Shown: piece after piece, positions 49,871 through 61,400 of the stretch
Layout: each line of letters begins with the position of its first letter
Position numbering within the stretch: the stretch's first letter is position 1
DNA from: Apteryx mantelli
Lineage: Eukaryota; Chordata; Aves; Apterygiformes; Apterygidae
Direction of reading: 5' to 3'
NCBI RefSeq assembly: GCF_036417845.1
Contig: NC_089981.1
Location: forward strand, 39,438,668-39,502,667
Length of the DNA stretch: 64,000 nucleotides
Translations under genes and position numbers: made by a program
The notes under the pieces: model-generated
What the model was told of the DNA's origin: nothing
Database searches by the model: none
Seen by the model: the letters and a program-made list of their open reading frames with translations, nothing else

Positions 49871-50371
49871 CTATGATCACTGGCAGGACTGTGCTGCTGT
49901 AAGGTCTACTGAGTAGTCTAGTCCTAGGCTGTGTGGGGCAGTAAGCCTACAGGAGCAATTAAGGCAGACATTAGCAGGTCATCCTGGGACTAAATTGCAT
50001 CCTAAGCCTAGCCTGTCCTGCATCAGCATAATGAGTTCCTTAAAAGAGCCAGTCATCTCTCACCATGTAGCTCTTCTCAAATTAGCTCTAGCTCTTCCTT
50101 TAGCTTTCTGATGTATGCGATACGTTGGAATATTTTGATGTACAGATTGGAGATCATGAGATTTGATTAACAATCTTCAGGTTCACTTGGCAATTATATG
50201 TTGTGGCAATGAATAAATTATGAATATCATTAGAAAAGCATTTTTTCTAATGACTATACATGGCCAAATCAGCTGAAGAGATCCTCACCTTAGGCACAGA
50301 TTTACTGGGGGGTTGAGTGGGCAGGCAGTGATTGGATCTGGCCTTGGAGTTAAAGAACTCTTTGGACTCCC

Positions 50372-50608
50372 CCATTCATAGATTCATAGACATTAAGACA
50401 AAAAGTGGGTATTAGACACATCACAAGTCCCATGTTACCTTTTTCATCTACAGTGCAATCATTTCTGCTTCCTAAACGTAATGCTTAGAAAGGTATTGTT
50501 TTGAGCTGGAGGTCTCAAAAGATGGAGATTCAATCACTTCTCTTGATGGCTTGTCCCAGCTGTTAATCAGTCTCACTATTAAAATATCTCTATTTTTCAA
50601 TTTCAATC
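50372..50608 (-). mobile_element. Old sauropsid CR1 LINE 3' end
   Basis: Begins with the characteristic 3'-terminal 8-bp repeat ATTCATAGATTCATAGACAT and continues in reverse orientation with TAAGACAAAAAGTGGGTATTAGA, degraded, then GATGGAGATTCAATCACTTC, TTGATGGCTTGTCCCAGCTG and TTAATCAGTCTCACTATTAA, as in CR1 copies of turtles and crocodiles. About 230 bp, 5'-truncated. Confidence 0.8.
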
Positions 50609-50917
50609 TGCACAGCTGTCAGGGCCCTGAGTGCAGTAAGGAGCCTTAATTGCCCTGACCAACCTCACCTGGGGCCTCCCACACTGCCTCCTCTGCCCAT
50701 GGGCCCAGGGGCTTCATTTCAGCTCTGGCCTGTGCCTGTGCTGTGAGCTTTGTTGATTTGGATGCTGATTCAGCTAGAGGGCTGGTCTGCTGCCTTGGTC
50801 TTGTCACTAGGGGCTTCTCTGGTGCCCTGGACTCTTGACTGATGCTGGCTGCCCTCCCTGGGCTGGGCTTGCTCTGCTTCGGTAGTGTGATGCTGGCTCC
50901 TGGCCCTGCTGGGGGGT

Positions 50918-50957
<40 letters not shown>
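50609..50957. repeat. GC-rich block ending in T39, possible retroposed unit of unknown family
   Basis: About 310 bp of GC-richer, CpG-poor sequence (GGGCCCTGAGTGCAGTAAGG ... TGGCCCTGCTGGGGGGTG) directly abuts the old CR1 on its left and ends in an uninterrupted run of 39 T at 50919-50957. The composition changes sharply on both sides. I do not recognise the family. The run of K codons makes a spurious minus-strand ORF through it. Confidence 0.5.
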
Positions 50958-50961
<4 letters not shown>

Positions 50962-53144
50962 CTGTCTAGGAAGGTGTTCTGGGTTTCAGCATTTGTCATA
51001 GTGCTACCTTATGTCCTCAACAGTAAGAAATAAACACAAAATTACTCAATATCACTTATAAATACAAAAAGATCTCTGGAAAAGTACATTACAGTGAGGA
51101 CAGGCACAGAATTATCTGGATCATTTGGTAAGCTTGGTACATTCAAATGAGTTAATTCAGCTAAATGCGAAGTCATAAGCAGTTTTGAGATATTTTCCAG
51201 TGTAAAGCCTTTCCTTTAGTATGTATGACCTACCTACTTTCTTCCTGTGTGTGAACTTTGCATATTAAAATGAATGCTTGATTTCTGTTTTGCCTATAGT
51301 TTATGCAGCAGTGTCCTATCCTAGGTATTTACTTCTATAAGCTGAAGATTTTTTTTGTAAGCAATCACTTTGTAAAAGGGCCAAAGAATTTTTTTACGTC
51401 AATAGAAACAGAAATGTGTTTTATAATGATTTCCCATCAATTAATATATGGAGAAGTCTATCATTTAATCAATATTTTGCAGTATTGGATTGGAATTATG
51501 CTAATTTTGAATAAATGTTCCATTAGACATTGTTTAATCTCCTTTGAACTCAAATATCTGATTCTAGAACCAGCATGTTAAATACAGATATGCTTGATCA
51601 GATTCTTCCTTGACAGGCTATCTTTTGAGTTTTATTGATCTTGCTGCTGATGCATTAGTGTTTAATATTTATGATACAAAATTTTTAATTTCAGTTTATT
51701 TGTAGAAAAACATTTCCTGAGCTTTTAATCTTTATTCAAAGAGACACTTATTTTGTCTGAGCTTCATTTTGTTATGAAAAGATAGTCAGCCTGTTGGTTT
51801 AGATAGAATGGGAATTTCTGTTCTCTGAGCGAATTCCTTTGGGAAAAGGAAACTTAAATAAGAACAAAGTGATGGGTAGCTTTCTAGAACTGGCTGATAA
51901 GCAGTAGGAACTGCAGTTCTTGAAATATGCAGATTGGACCCATCTTAAAACAGTAAATCTGAGTGAAAGTTCAAATTACCACATTGTCCTACTTCTAAAT
52001 AGGATTTAAGCTCTGGGTTTTTATTGCTGTAGATACAGTTCTACTCTCAAAAGTAAATTTGTAACCTCAAAAGCAAATAAAGATACTGTTGATTCCTTGT
52101 TCATTAGTCCGGTTTGAATGTGTTCATTTTATGTTACAATGTTCTTTTTTGTTTGTTTCTTTTTCTAAACATAAGCCCTGCATACTAAATCTAGAAACTG
52201 GAAAAACAGGTTGGTGGTGTTTATTTTCTGTGTTTCACCAATGGACTAGAATCTGCTTTTCAAATTAAGCTGGGTTACCGCTTTATCCCCGTTCTTTTAC
52301 AATCAGGTTCTCCACGGCACTTGGAGTCTCGTGACATTCAATGAGTTCAGTCAGGCAACCGATTGACCAATAAATCCATGCAAGACAAGTGCAAGAAATA
52401 GAATTTAATTTTAGCCTTTACTTTAGCCTTATAGATCCTATGGGGGAAGAGGGGGATAATAAATAGGAGTCATAAAAAATGATGATGCTTAATACAAATA
52501 GGGAGCAGATGTGCTAATAATGAGAGAAGACCCCGTACCATGCATGGGTCAGAGTTGCTGGTTTGGGAAAACAGAGTACGTACAAACAGGGTGGGAAAGA
52601 TGGGGAGGCATAGGAATGGCTTCTGCCTCGGAGAAGTGGGTAATGAGAAGATAGAAAGGTACAGGGCTTGGGTACGGGGTTTGGAGAGACAGGGGCGCAT
52701 GTGCCCTGACTGTCTTGACAGGAATGGTCCAAATGAGACGGAGCTGCAGAGACACAGCTTGTCTTTGGATTTTGCAAGGAGCTAATGTGAGACCTCGCTC
52801 TTGCTTGGAAGTAGTTCTCAAGACACAGGGCAAGAGGACTCTTTTCCTGGAGAAAAATAACAGGGCAGGGAGCTATTAGTACTTCTGTGCAGGATCTTCA
52901 TGGGGAAGGGCAGGGCTTGAGTCTGTGGAAATCACCTGAGCAACTGGGGGCTTGAGGGGAATCTGAAATAGAAAGGGTTGGGAAGGTTGTGTTGGGAACA
53001 ACTGCAGTGACATAAAGGAGGATCAAGGAAAGTGTCTGAGACAGCAGCGCAGTGGAGGAGGCTCTATACCCCCACAGAATATTTATATATCACTTGAGCC
53101 CTGATTAGAGGTACACCAGCAAGCGTAAAAACTTTCTCCTCCTT

Positions 53145-53148
<4 letters not shown>
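50958..53148. other. Intergenic, no gene seen
   Basis: AT-rich noncoding sequence; the patch 52.5-52.8 kb is open in several frames on both strands but encodes nothing recognisable. Confidence 0.55.
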
Positions 53149-53182
<34 letters not shown>

Positions 53183-53193
53183 TGCGTGCGTGC
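53149..53193. repeat. (GT)n/(GCGT)n microsatellite
   Basis: GT run of about 14 units followed by GCGCGTGCGTGCGTGC. Alternating purine-pyrimidine throughout. Confidence 0.93.
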
Positions 53194-56100
53194 TACTGAT
53201 TGGTTAAGTTTTTTAAAATACGCCTGTGTCTGGTTTTGCCCATTTGCCTTTCTAAGGGCTGGAAACTGAGAAACAGACAGAAAAGGTTCATTCAAACTTT
53301 CCAATTACAGCTGATGTAAAATAATGACAAATGAAAACCCAGAGAAGAATAGCCTGTGAGAAGTCTCACTGGAGAGCAAAGAGCAGATCTAACTGTCTCC
53401 TAAATCTGTGTCTCCATGCTGCCTGTAGGGAGGTGGAGGCCTCCTTGATCTTGTGCAATTTTGTGGTGCGAAGGTTCAGGTTGGTGGAAGACCTACATAT
53501 GCTTTCACTGTTCAGTGGGACTTTTTCCTCCTCCCTTGCCTTTCTGCAATGACTGAACAAATGCTACTCCAAAATCAGTTACTTCAGATGTCACCTTCAT
53601 TTGCATAGTTTGCAAACATGACATACAAAGCCAGCTCCTTACAAATAAGATGATTTGATTTGTACCATAATTAGGCAGAAGTGTGATTCTGACTAGTGAG
53701 CTAACAAAGAAAAAAGACAAGGGAGGAGAGGTCTGAATTCTGATCTATAGGGAGATCATCCTGCATAAGGTAAGTGAGTACTTATCCCTAAGAAATGTAA
53801 AGGTTGTGACCTACATGCTAATTACAAGTTTGTCATGCCAACTGGTCTGCTGATAGGGCATAATGTTACCAGAATAAAGCTTGCTCACAGAAATGTTTCT
53901 ATATAAGAAGTGGTTCAACACTTCCTTTAAAGGAAAAATGATGAAATCTCAACTCTAACCCTTGAAGACAAGGAATTCTTATGTAGGCTTTCCTGTTGGG
54001 AGTTGATCAATATTGTTGGCACAGAAGTATGGGTGCACTTGGGGTAACTGATCTTCAAGGAATGGTATGAAAAATGTAGATTAATATAGTATGACCTGTT
54101 GAAAATTATAGGCCTATTCACTGCTACACATATTTTAAGAGGACAAATTTGAGCTTGACTACAGTCAGAGCACTGCAGTTTTTGCATGAAAGTTATTTCA
54201 GAATGAATTTTGGATACAGAAGTTTTAATTTTAAAGTCAACACAGACTAGGCCTACTTCTGCTTAATTTGCTGCCTAAAATTAAGGAAAACACATAATTC
54301 AGGTGCTCCCAGGCCACTCCAAGAGATTACTGAAAGTTTGGGGGATCTAGTATTGAATCTGTTTAACAACTGTAGTTTAGTACCGATAGTGGATTATGCT
54401 ATGTACAATGACGACAGGTGCCTTTGGTAAAGTTGCCATTTTATAGTAACTCATTGTTAAATGAATTTAGCAAGGCTTGTCACGTTATATGCACAAGTTT
54501 CACTTTATTAGTATGATATTGAACACAAGTTCATTTTATTAGTATAATAGTATAATATAAAAGTTCTCCACTTGTAGTTGCTGTGTAAGATACAAGTTTA
54601 ATGCTTTACTTGTACTTATGCTTTAGCATGTTAAGTTTAGCTGTAGTCTCAATTCCATCTTTGGCTAACCAGAAAGGCATCTGGTGTAATTATGAAGAGT
54701 TTTGATGCAATAATTCTCATGTAATTATCTCAGGAGCAGTATTCTTATCTTGTTTTTCTTTGAGACCATGAACACTTGCCAGTCAGTGGTATGCCCTCCC
54801 ATTAAGGATAACTGTCTCCCTAGTGGACAAGAGGAGGGCTTTATTCTGGTCCAACATGGCTTTTTAATTCATTGTCACCAGTTCTACCACTGCTGTACCT
54901 TTTATTGCAGTTTTTGAGTTCTTCAGCAATCTAATGTTGAGTAGAAACAATTTGAGGCTCCTGTGACTTGCTTGACAAATTTACTGAAGCCATTGAGTTT
55001 TCAGAGCTTATAAAGAATTGCAATGGTAATGCAAGAAAAAAGAGAAATGAATAGCAATGGATAAAACAATTCCATATTATTTAAGTATTATATTTCATGG
55101 TCAAGAAGTCTCAGTATGCTTCAAATGCTCATGAAAACAACTGCATCTGATTTGGGAAAAAGGTGATTTCAACTGCTGTGTAAGGGGCATGAAGCAATAA
55201 ATAACTATGTAAGAAATTAAATCTCATAAATACAATGGTAAGAACAAAATATTCTTGGTGAATAGTGAAAAAGGAATTACTTTCATTATTTGACAGTATT
55301 TCTTTTATACTTTATTTATTCAACTGAAATATATGCAGTTGGGTGATTTATTACACTTGTCCTATAACACGCTATGCAAAAAGAGGCAATTTGGAAAGCA
55401 AATAATCGGATAGCAGCTCAGTGCTTTGTCATTTTATGTGAAATACAGGCATACATGAAGAGAAAAGTAGAAGCTTAAGAAGCAATATTCACAGATGGAA
55501 TAAAGAAAAATCTAATCATTCAAACATTAACTACTAGAACATGAGGTCAAAGAGGGCAGTTTTCTGCTGGGATATCAACTTGAACTAACTCATGGGGGAA
55601 CAAGAATCAGAATGGGAACAAGGAAAGGGAAAGGACTGTGTATAAGGGATCTGGTGAGGACAGCAAGGGTAATGAGACCTCTTTCTTTGGCAATGGAGAA
55701 CCATTAGGCTGGCTCAGTTCAAGAAATGGCTCTCATTTGTATCATATAATTGATTGTGTGGCTCCGTGATGGAACAGACCAAAGAATGATCCAGATGACT
55801 GAAAAAAAACCAAAACAAAATGCTAAAAAAATATAATCTTAACTGGTATTGCAACCAAAAATTCCATCTTATATTTGAATGCACCAGGAGGCTCAGAGGA
55901 TATTTAAACTTACAGTTTTTAGCACAAGCTGGTATAATACACACTTTTTTTGGCATAATTGTGGCCAGCCTCCCCTGAAACTGGGGCTGCTTTTCTTAAG
56001 GTAAAACACTGTGATAATTTGTATTCTAATAATAACGTATTAAAATAAAACAAATTGCTTATTCTTGTTCTATGACTACAGCGTAAAAGAAAGGCCAAGA

Positions 56101-56580
56101 GGGACTTTAAAGAACACATCCGAGATAATTCCTGAAAGCACATTTCAGGGTCTTATCTTCCCAAAGCCTTTCTCACATTAATTTCCAGAAGACAACAGAC
56201 TAAAGCCTTTTCAATGTTATTTGGCTCCACACTGGCCATATCCGGCATCATTTCATGTCTTCATTAAAGAAAGCGTAACATTCATTCTAAGTTTTCCTTT
56301 GCTTTGCCAAAAAAAAAAAAAAGATACTCTTTCAGTACATTTTTCTTAAATTACTGCCAGTTGTCAGGAAAAAGGTGAAGGTTCAGCACACAATTGTTAT
56401 ATGGACACAGTTTTAGGTCACAGAAATGTACAGAAATGCAGGAACGGTTGAGGTGAATCCTGGTAAGGCAGGCGAATAAGGCAACTGTCTCTCGGTGACC
56501 GAAATGCGGTTATTAAGGCCCCATTAGAGCTGTGACACCATTCACGGGAACCCTCCCAGCTTTAGGGAGGTGCCTTAAGG
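53194..56580. other. Intergenic, no gene seen
   Basis: AT-rich noncoding sequence up to the CAPRIN1 CpG island. A partial direct repeat (CTTTATTAGTATGATATTGA / TTTTATTAGTATAATAG) lies at 54.49-54.55 kb. No gene is supported. Confidence 0.55.
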
Positions 56581-57059
56581 GCACGAGCAGGCAAAAGGCA
56601 GGTGCCGGCGCGAGGCCGCTGCTGGGAACCGCCCGCGCTCACGGCGAGCGGCGGCCGGGCGAGGGGCCCTGCCGCAGAGGCCCCCGGCCTGGGGCAGGGG
56701 CTGCCCCGCGCACGCCGTCGGTGCGGCAGCGGGCGCCGCGGCCGACACCGGCCTCCGCCTCGGCGCCCGGGGCAGCAGCCCCGCGCTCAACGGCCGCAGC
56801 GGTGCCCGGGCGCCGCCGCCGCCGCCCCGCTGATGGCGGCCTCCCGCCCCGCCTCGCTATTGTGTCTCGCAAGTAGGCGTCCGGCGCGCGCCTGAAGGAC
56901 CCGCGAGCAGCAAGCCGAAGGGCAGGCCGACTGCGAGGAAGCACCTCCTCCTCCTGGGCACGGCCGGACACGGAGCGCGCGGGCGGGCTCAGGCGTTCTC
57001 CGCGGGCACTCCCGGCGGCGAGGACCCCAAGCTGATCGCTCCCGCGCCCTCTGCCTTAC

Positions 57060-57218
57060 GCGCTCGCGTGCGCGCTCTCGCTCCCTCCCCTCAGTAGCTC
57101 GGTGCGGAGGTAGCAGGAGCAGCGCAGGCGGCGGGGCCCGAGTCGGTTGAGGCGGCCATTCCTGTAGCGAGAGCGCAGCGCACTGAGTCCCCCCTCCCCT
57201 GGGCCACTCGCGCACACG
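57060..57218 (+). other. CAPRIN1: Probable CAPRIN1 5'UTR exon
   Basis: A donor CACACG|GTGAGGGG ends at 57218, and the coding exon downstream has a clear acceptor at 57496-57499, so a short 5' intron of about 280 bp is implied. The transcription start is a guess within the CpG island; only the 3' boundary has sequence support. Confidence 0.45.
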
Positions 57219-57314
57219 GTGAGGGGAGTGGCGAAGCCGTGCGGACACCGGTGGGGGGGAGGAGGGCGAGCTCGGGCGATGACCGTCGGCTCGGGGAGAG
57301 CCGCGAGGCTGCCT

Positions 57315-57324
57315 GTCACGTGAC
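57315..57324. promoter_or_regulatory. Palindromic CACGTG E-box
   Basis: GTCACGTGAC, a perfect 10-bp palindrome of the USF/MITF-TFE type, about 100 bp downstream of the presumed CAPRIN1 5'UTR exon and inside the CpG island. Binding is inferred. Confidence 0.5.
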
Positions 57325-57501
57325 CGCTCTGCGCGCGCCCGGCTCCATGGGCGGGGGGACGGCGGGGCGCGCGCCGGCAGGTGCGGCTTGCGCGCGCCCT
57401 GGGCGTGGGGAAGCCGCCGAGTGCGCGCCCGCCCTCCCGCGTGTCCCCGCCAGCGGCGGCCCGTTCCCCCGTAACGCGGTTTCTCTCTCTCTCTAGCAGA
57501 G

Positions 57502-57699
57502 ATGCCCTCGGCTACTAATAGCACTATGGCCAGCAGCAGCGGGAAAGCGGGGCCGGGCAGCGAGGCCGCCCCAGCGGCGGCAGCAGCAGCAGCAGCCCCG
57601 CAGGCATCGGGCGGCAGCATCACCTCGGTGCAGACCGAGGCCATGAAGCAGATCCTGGGAGTGATCGACAAAAAGCTGCGCAACCTGGAGAAGAAAAAG
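57502..57699 (+). CDS. CAPRIN1: CAPRIN1 first coding exon (partial gene, residues 1-66)
   Basis: Encodes 66 residues, starting MPSATNSTMASSSGKAGPGS and ending in VQTEAMKQILGVIDKKLRNL plus EKKK. The last 25 residues match vertebrate CAPRIN1, while the stretch before them (alanine-rich, eight A in a row) varies between species. Acceptor: CTCTCTCTCTCTAGCAG just upstream, with two usable AGs. Donor: AAAAAG|GTGCTG after K66, the point where the family continues with GKLDDYQ; that exon is not in the window. Known role: cytoplasmic RNA-binding protein of stress and neuronal RNA granules that partners G3BP1 and FMRP and supports cell-cycle progression and synaptic mRNA control. Transcribed away from LMO2. 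Confidence 0.93.
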
Positions 57700-58199
57700 G
57701 TGCTGCTCTCTGCCCCCCGCCCCCCGTTCGCCCTGGGGTGGGTCTCGGGCCCGCGGCCCCGGTCTTCCCCGCCCGCCTGGCCTTCCCCTCCCCCCGGGGG
57801 CTTCTGCCTGCTGCTGACCGTTGCCCTGGCGCCGGACTCCCTCGGACCGGCGGGGCAACGGCCCCCCCCGGTTTTCCTTCCTCGTCCCCGTGCCAGCGAG
57901 ACGCCGACCGGCAGGGCAGCTCCTCAGCCGTGCCCCGCCGGCCCCAGCCTCGGGGCGAGCAGTCCGCGCCGGCCCGGGCTGTTCCCGGCGTCGCCCCCAG
58001 GGGCCGCCCGCTGGAAGGTTCCAGAAGGGCGAGCGCCGCTGCCTGCCCACCCCCCCGGGGTCCCCCTGCCCCGCGGGCCGGCCGCCCACCCTGCGCGACC
58101 CCCGCCCTCCGCCGCGCTGCCGGCGAGGGCAAGGCCGGAGGGGTCGCGGCCGCCCCCCGCCGCCCCGCGGCCCGTGTCCCGGCGAGACCCTCCGAGACG

Positions 58200-58213
58200 C
58201 CCCCCCCCCCCCC
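58200..58213. repeat. Poly(C) run of 14
   Basis: C14 homopolymer in the CAPRIN1 intron within the CpG island. Confidence 0.9.
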
Positions 58214-58395
58214 GGCCTTCCGCCTTTTGTTTCCTTCGGCCTGCGCTCCCGGCCCGCCGCCCCGTTTGGCCCGCGATCCTCCCCGCCCGGCCTCCCGCTG
58301 CCCCGCACCCGCGGAGCAGAGCGGAGCGGCGGGCGCCGCGCGGGGCGGGGCGGGGGGGCTGCGGCCTCCCCGCCCGGGCACATGGAAGCCGCGCT

Positions 58396-58406
58396 AACAT
58401 GGCGGC
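58396..58406 (+). promoter_or_regulatory. YY1-like motif
   Basis: AACATGGCGGC fits the YY1 core ATGGCGGC common near TATA-less promoters. It lies about 700 bp inside the CAPRIN1 intron, so function is uncertain. Confidence 0.3.
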
Positions 58407-61400
58407 GGCGGGAGGCAGAGCCGCGGCCCCGCCGGCGGAACCGCATTGTGCGAGCAGCCGGCACAAAGCCGGGGCCGCCGGCCGGCCGCCCCGCCCCGCC
58501 TCGCCCCGCCTCGCCCGCGGCGGTTCACCGCCGCTGAGCGCACCCCTTCGGGAGCCTTAGCGCAGCGGGAAGCGGCCTTTGAGGAGTTATTTATAGATAC
58601 GGCAGCGACTGAGCCCGTGGTCCCCGGAGGGCTCGAGTTGTGATAGAAGGGAAGAAGGGTGCCGTAGTCACGGTGTATACGGCACCCACTGGCTCAATGC
58701 TGTCTGAGCCGCAAAAGTGTTCCCAGCCCGCAGAGTGTGAAGTGTCTATCAGAGTAAAATGCTGGAATACGTATTGCCTACACTTAGAGCTGCCCTTTTG
58801 CAGTTTTACTCATTTATGAATTTTTTTTTTTAACTAGTATTTTAGATAGCAGTAGTCTAGGCTAGTATCCTGTGTTTTAGGAGGCAGAAATATTAGCAGT
58901 AAACTAGGCAGTATAGGTGAGTTACAAATGAAGCAAGCTGTGCTTTGCTTCATGTCCGTGATATGCGTGCAGTGTGGTTTCCCACTTAAAAAATGGATAC
59001 TGGATTTTTTTCTTTTTTTTTCTTTTTCTTTGTCTTTTTTTTTCACAAGCAAAACAACAAAAAGGACAAGCCAGGGGCTTTTAAATAAGTTTTAGAATTG
59101 TAGGTTCTTGTACTGGTCCGAGTATGTGTAGATGCATATAGATGTCTGTCTTCAGCTTGCTTTAAAACATGCGTACATGGACACACAAATAATCGGTCCT
59201 CAACTTGAGAAGGTATGCAGAAATCTTTCAATATGTCCCTCAAATGGTTTGGATCAAGTAAAATGGTGTGAAAGCTTTGAAATTATTGTGAAGTCTAATG
59301 TGTAGAAAAATCCTCAAAAAATAGTTTTCTAAGATGCTCCAAATGTATATCTTGAAAATTAAATTTGGAAGGTGAAAAGTCTTCTGGTCTAGTCTCTACT
59401 TTGAAGAAATAAAGAGGATAAGCACAGTTTTATTGGTGTGTAGGTCAGCTTTCCTTTCTAGTAGCATTTTTATTTACCTTTAAAAATAAATAATTTACAC
59501 CTAATTTACGCTTGGTTGAGCCATTTCATTCTCTTTGAATGGACTTTTTGGTTAACTTCTATGTGAAGTATCTTAAGTTAGAAGGTTGTATGGAAGGCTA
59601 TTATTTTCTGAAAGAACAGGGTGAAATTTAGTGGTATTTTTGTCTCATGAAAGCCCTAGTTTTTGTTAGTTATGTGCCTATGGCTACTGTCACTGCTTTT
59701 TATAATTATGGTGTCGTAGCAAGTGAGTACAGGAAATGAAGTGCCTTTTTTCTGGAAAAGACTTTTATTAAAAGAAGATCTTGAATTAAAATTACTTTGA
59801 GTATCTCTTTTTGAGGTGCTCAAAGTGCTGAGCAGTGTGTGCTTAAAAAAGAAAAGCTAGGTAGTGTGTGCTTAGTTAGCTCTCAGACATACAGATGAAA
59901 GGTTCAAAGATTTCTGTCAAGTCTTACATGTTAAAAAAGTACTGAAAGCTTGCTGAAGTAGGGTTCTCATGTAAACACCGTAACATAAGATAAATTGTTC
60001 TTGGTATATTAAAGTAGAATTACTCATTTGTTGAGGGGAATCAGCGCATCTATAATAAAGAGAACATTGACATTGCATGCTTGGGGTCTTGAAAACAAAA
60101 CTTACTATACTTATGGGCATCTGTGCTTTGTGTTACTTGATAAGTTTACTTCTTAAGTACAAAAATTCATTTTTCTGTATTTTAAATCTTCTGATGAGAA
60201 TATCTTTCATTTTTTTTCCTTTTGCATCCAGAAAAAAAATCGTTTTGGATACTGTCCAGAGAGAAGTGGGTGAAAAATTCAGTAAATCTCACTGAAAACT
60301 TTTGCTTAGTTGAACATTTAATTCTTTACTTGTCAGAAGCTGGTAAAGGCGGCCAGTAGAGATGGCTTGGAGACCTTTATAGTTGAAAACAAATATAAAA
60401 ATACAGTTAACTTAGATGTATGTTTTTGAAGGATGAAAAATGATTATTCTTTAAGGAGTGCTAATTTAGCTCTTAAGTGATATTAAACATTTTGAAGTAA
60501 ATTCTCTAGTGCCATATTCTCTTGTAAGTTCTGAGGATAAAATGATGTGACTAGCAAAATACAGTACAAAACTTAGTCTTAATATTTCTAACACTAGTTT
60601 TATACTATCTTGAATGTTTTTGTATAACATTGATTTTCTTCTCTTAAAAGCGAACTCATTATTTGAAACAACAGCATGGCTTATGTTGTAGCAGGTTAGG
60701 ATAGATTGAGTTACCGTCCATAAGAGTGTGTAAAAACATGGCCTGAAAATGTCTGCATTCCCTTCATCTTATGTTTGGAAATGATCAGGAATGCTGTTCT
60801 GGTTTCTTCCTCTGTTCCTAGTAGACTAGATTTGCCTGTGTGCCTGGAGGGTGGTAAATGAAGGGCGATTTTCTCTACAAGTCCTTCAGACAGGCATCTA
60901 ACTTGAATATCTGATGGCAAGTTTATTTAAGTAAAATTGTGTGAGTTCCTCTACATTTTTGTTAGGTGTTTGAGGTTAAAATCCTATTAGATCTCCCGAG
61001 TTTCCTAGGAGAAAATATTCAGATAAAACTTGCATTTTTTCATTTTTTAGGAAAACCCCCCCCCCCAGAACACTCCCAAAAAAAGCTGATCGAATCAATC
61101 AAACTCGAGTGTCTTTGTACAATGTGGAAAAAAAGAAACGGTTTTCTCTTTCACCTCATGTTTAATATAGCATGAACTATGTAAAACCAGTTTTTAAAAC
61201 CAAATGTTCTGCAGGAGGGACAAAATCTCTCACTTGCTAATATCAGCCTTAAGGTATGGGCAGGTGATCACAAAGACTACTCTGTAAATATGAAGTAAAT
61301 GTGTTAGCTTAAACTACTTGATAGGGCTTGGGCTTGGCGTATTCAGTTCACAGTTTTAAAGATGGTGCATTTTAGTTGTAGCTGGTAACATAAGCTGCCA

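Larger units (their letters stand above)
56585..58640 (+). promoter_or_regulatory. CAPRIN1: CpG island and TATA-less promoter of CAPRIN1
   Basis: Two kilobases of very GC- and CpG-rich sequence flanking the CAPRIN1 start, with GC-box-like GGGCGGGG motifs and no TATA box. This is the usual promoter type of a broadly expressed gene. Boundaries were judged by eye. The many long ORFs inside it, on both strands, result from scarcity of stop codons in GC-rich DNA. Confidence 0.85.

Noticed and set aside
50646..50999. 117-aa minus-strand ORF with a polylysine run
   Set aside because: The lysines are the T39 homopolymer read on the other strand; the rest is an unassigned repeat-like block.
56787..57683. 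298-aa minus-strand ORF antisense to CAPRIN1 exon 1
   Set aside because: Low-complexity R/P/A/G-rich translation with no domain; a by-product of the CpG island.
57493..58464. 323-aa minus-strand ORF in the CAPRIN1 CpG island
   Set aside because: Composition artefact; no recognisable domain and no splice or start context.
57502..58560. CAPRIN1 frame open for 352 codons through the splice donor
   Set aside because: After K66 the translation becomes low-complexity P/R/A and departs from the CAPRIN1 family exactly at a GT donor. It is intron read-through.
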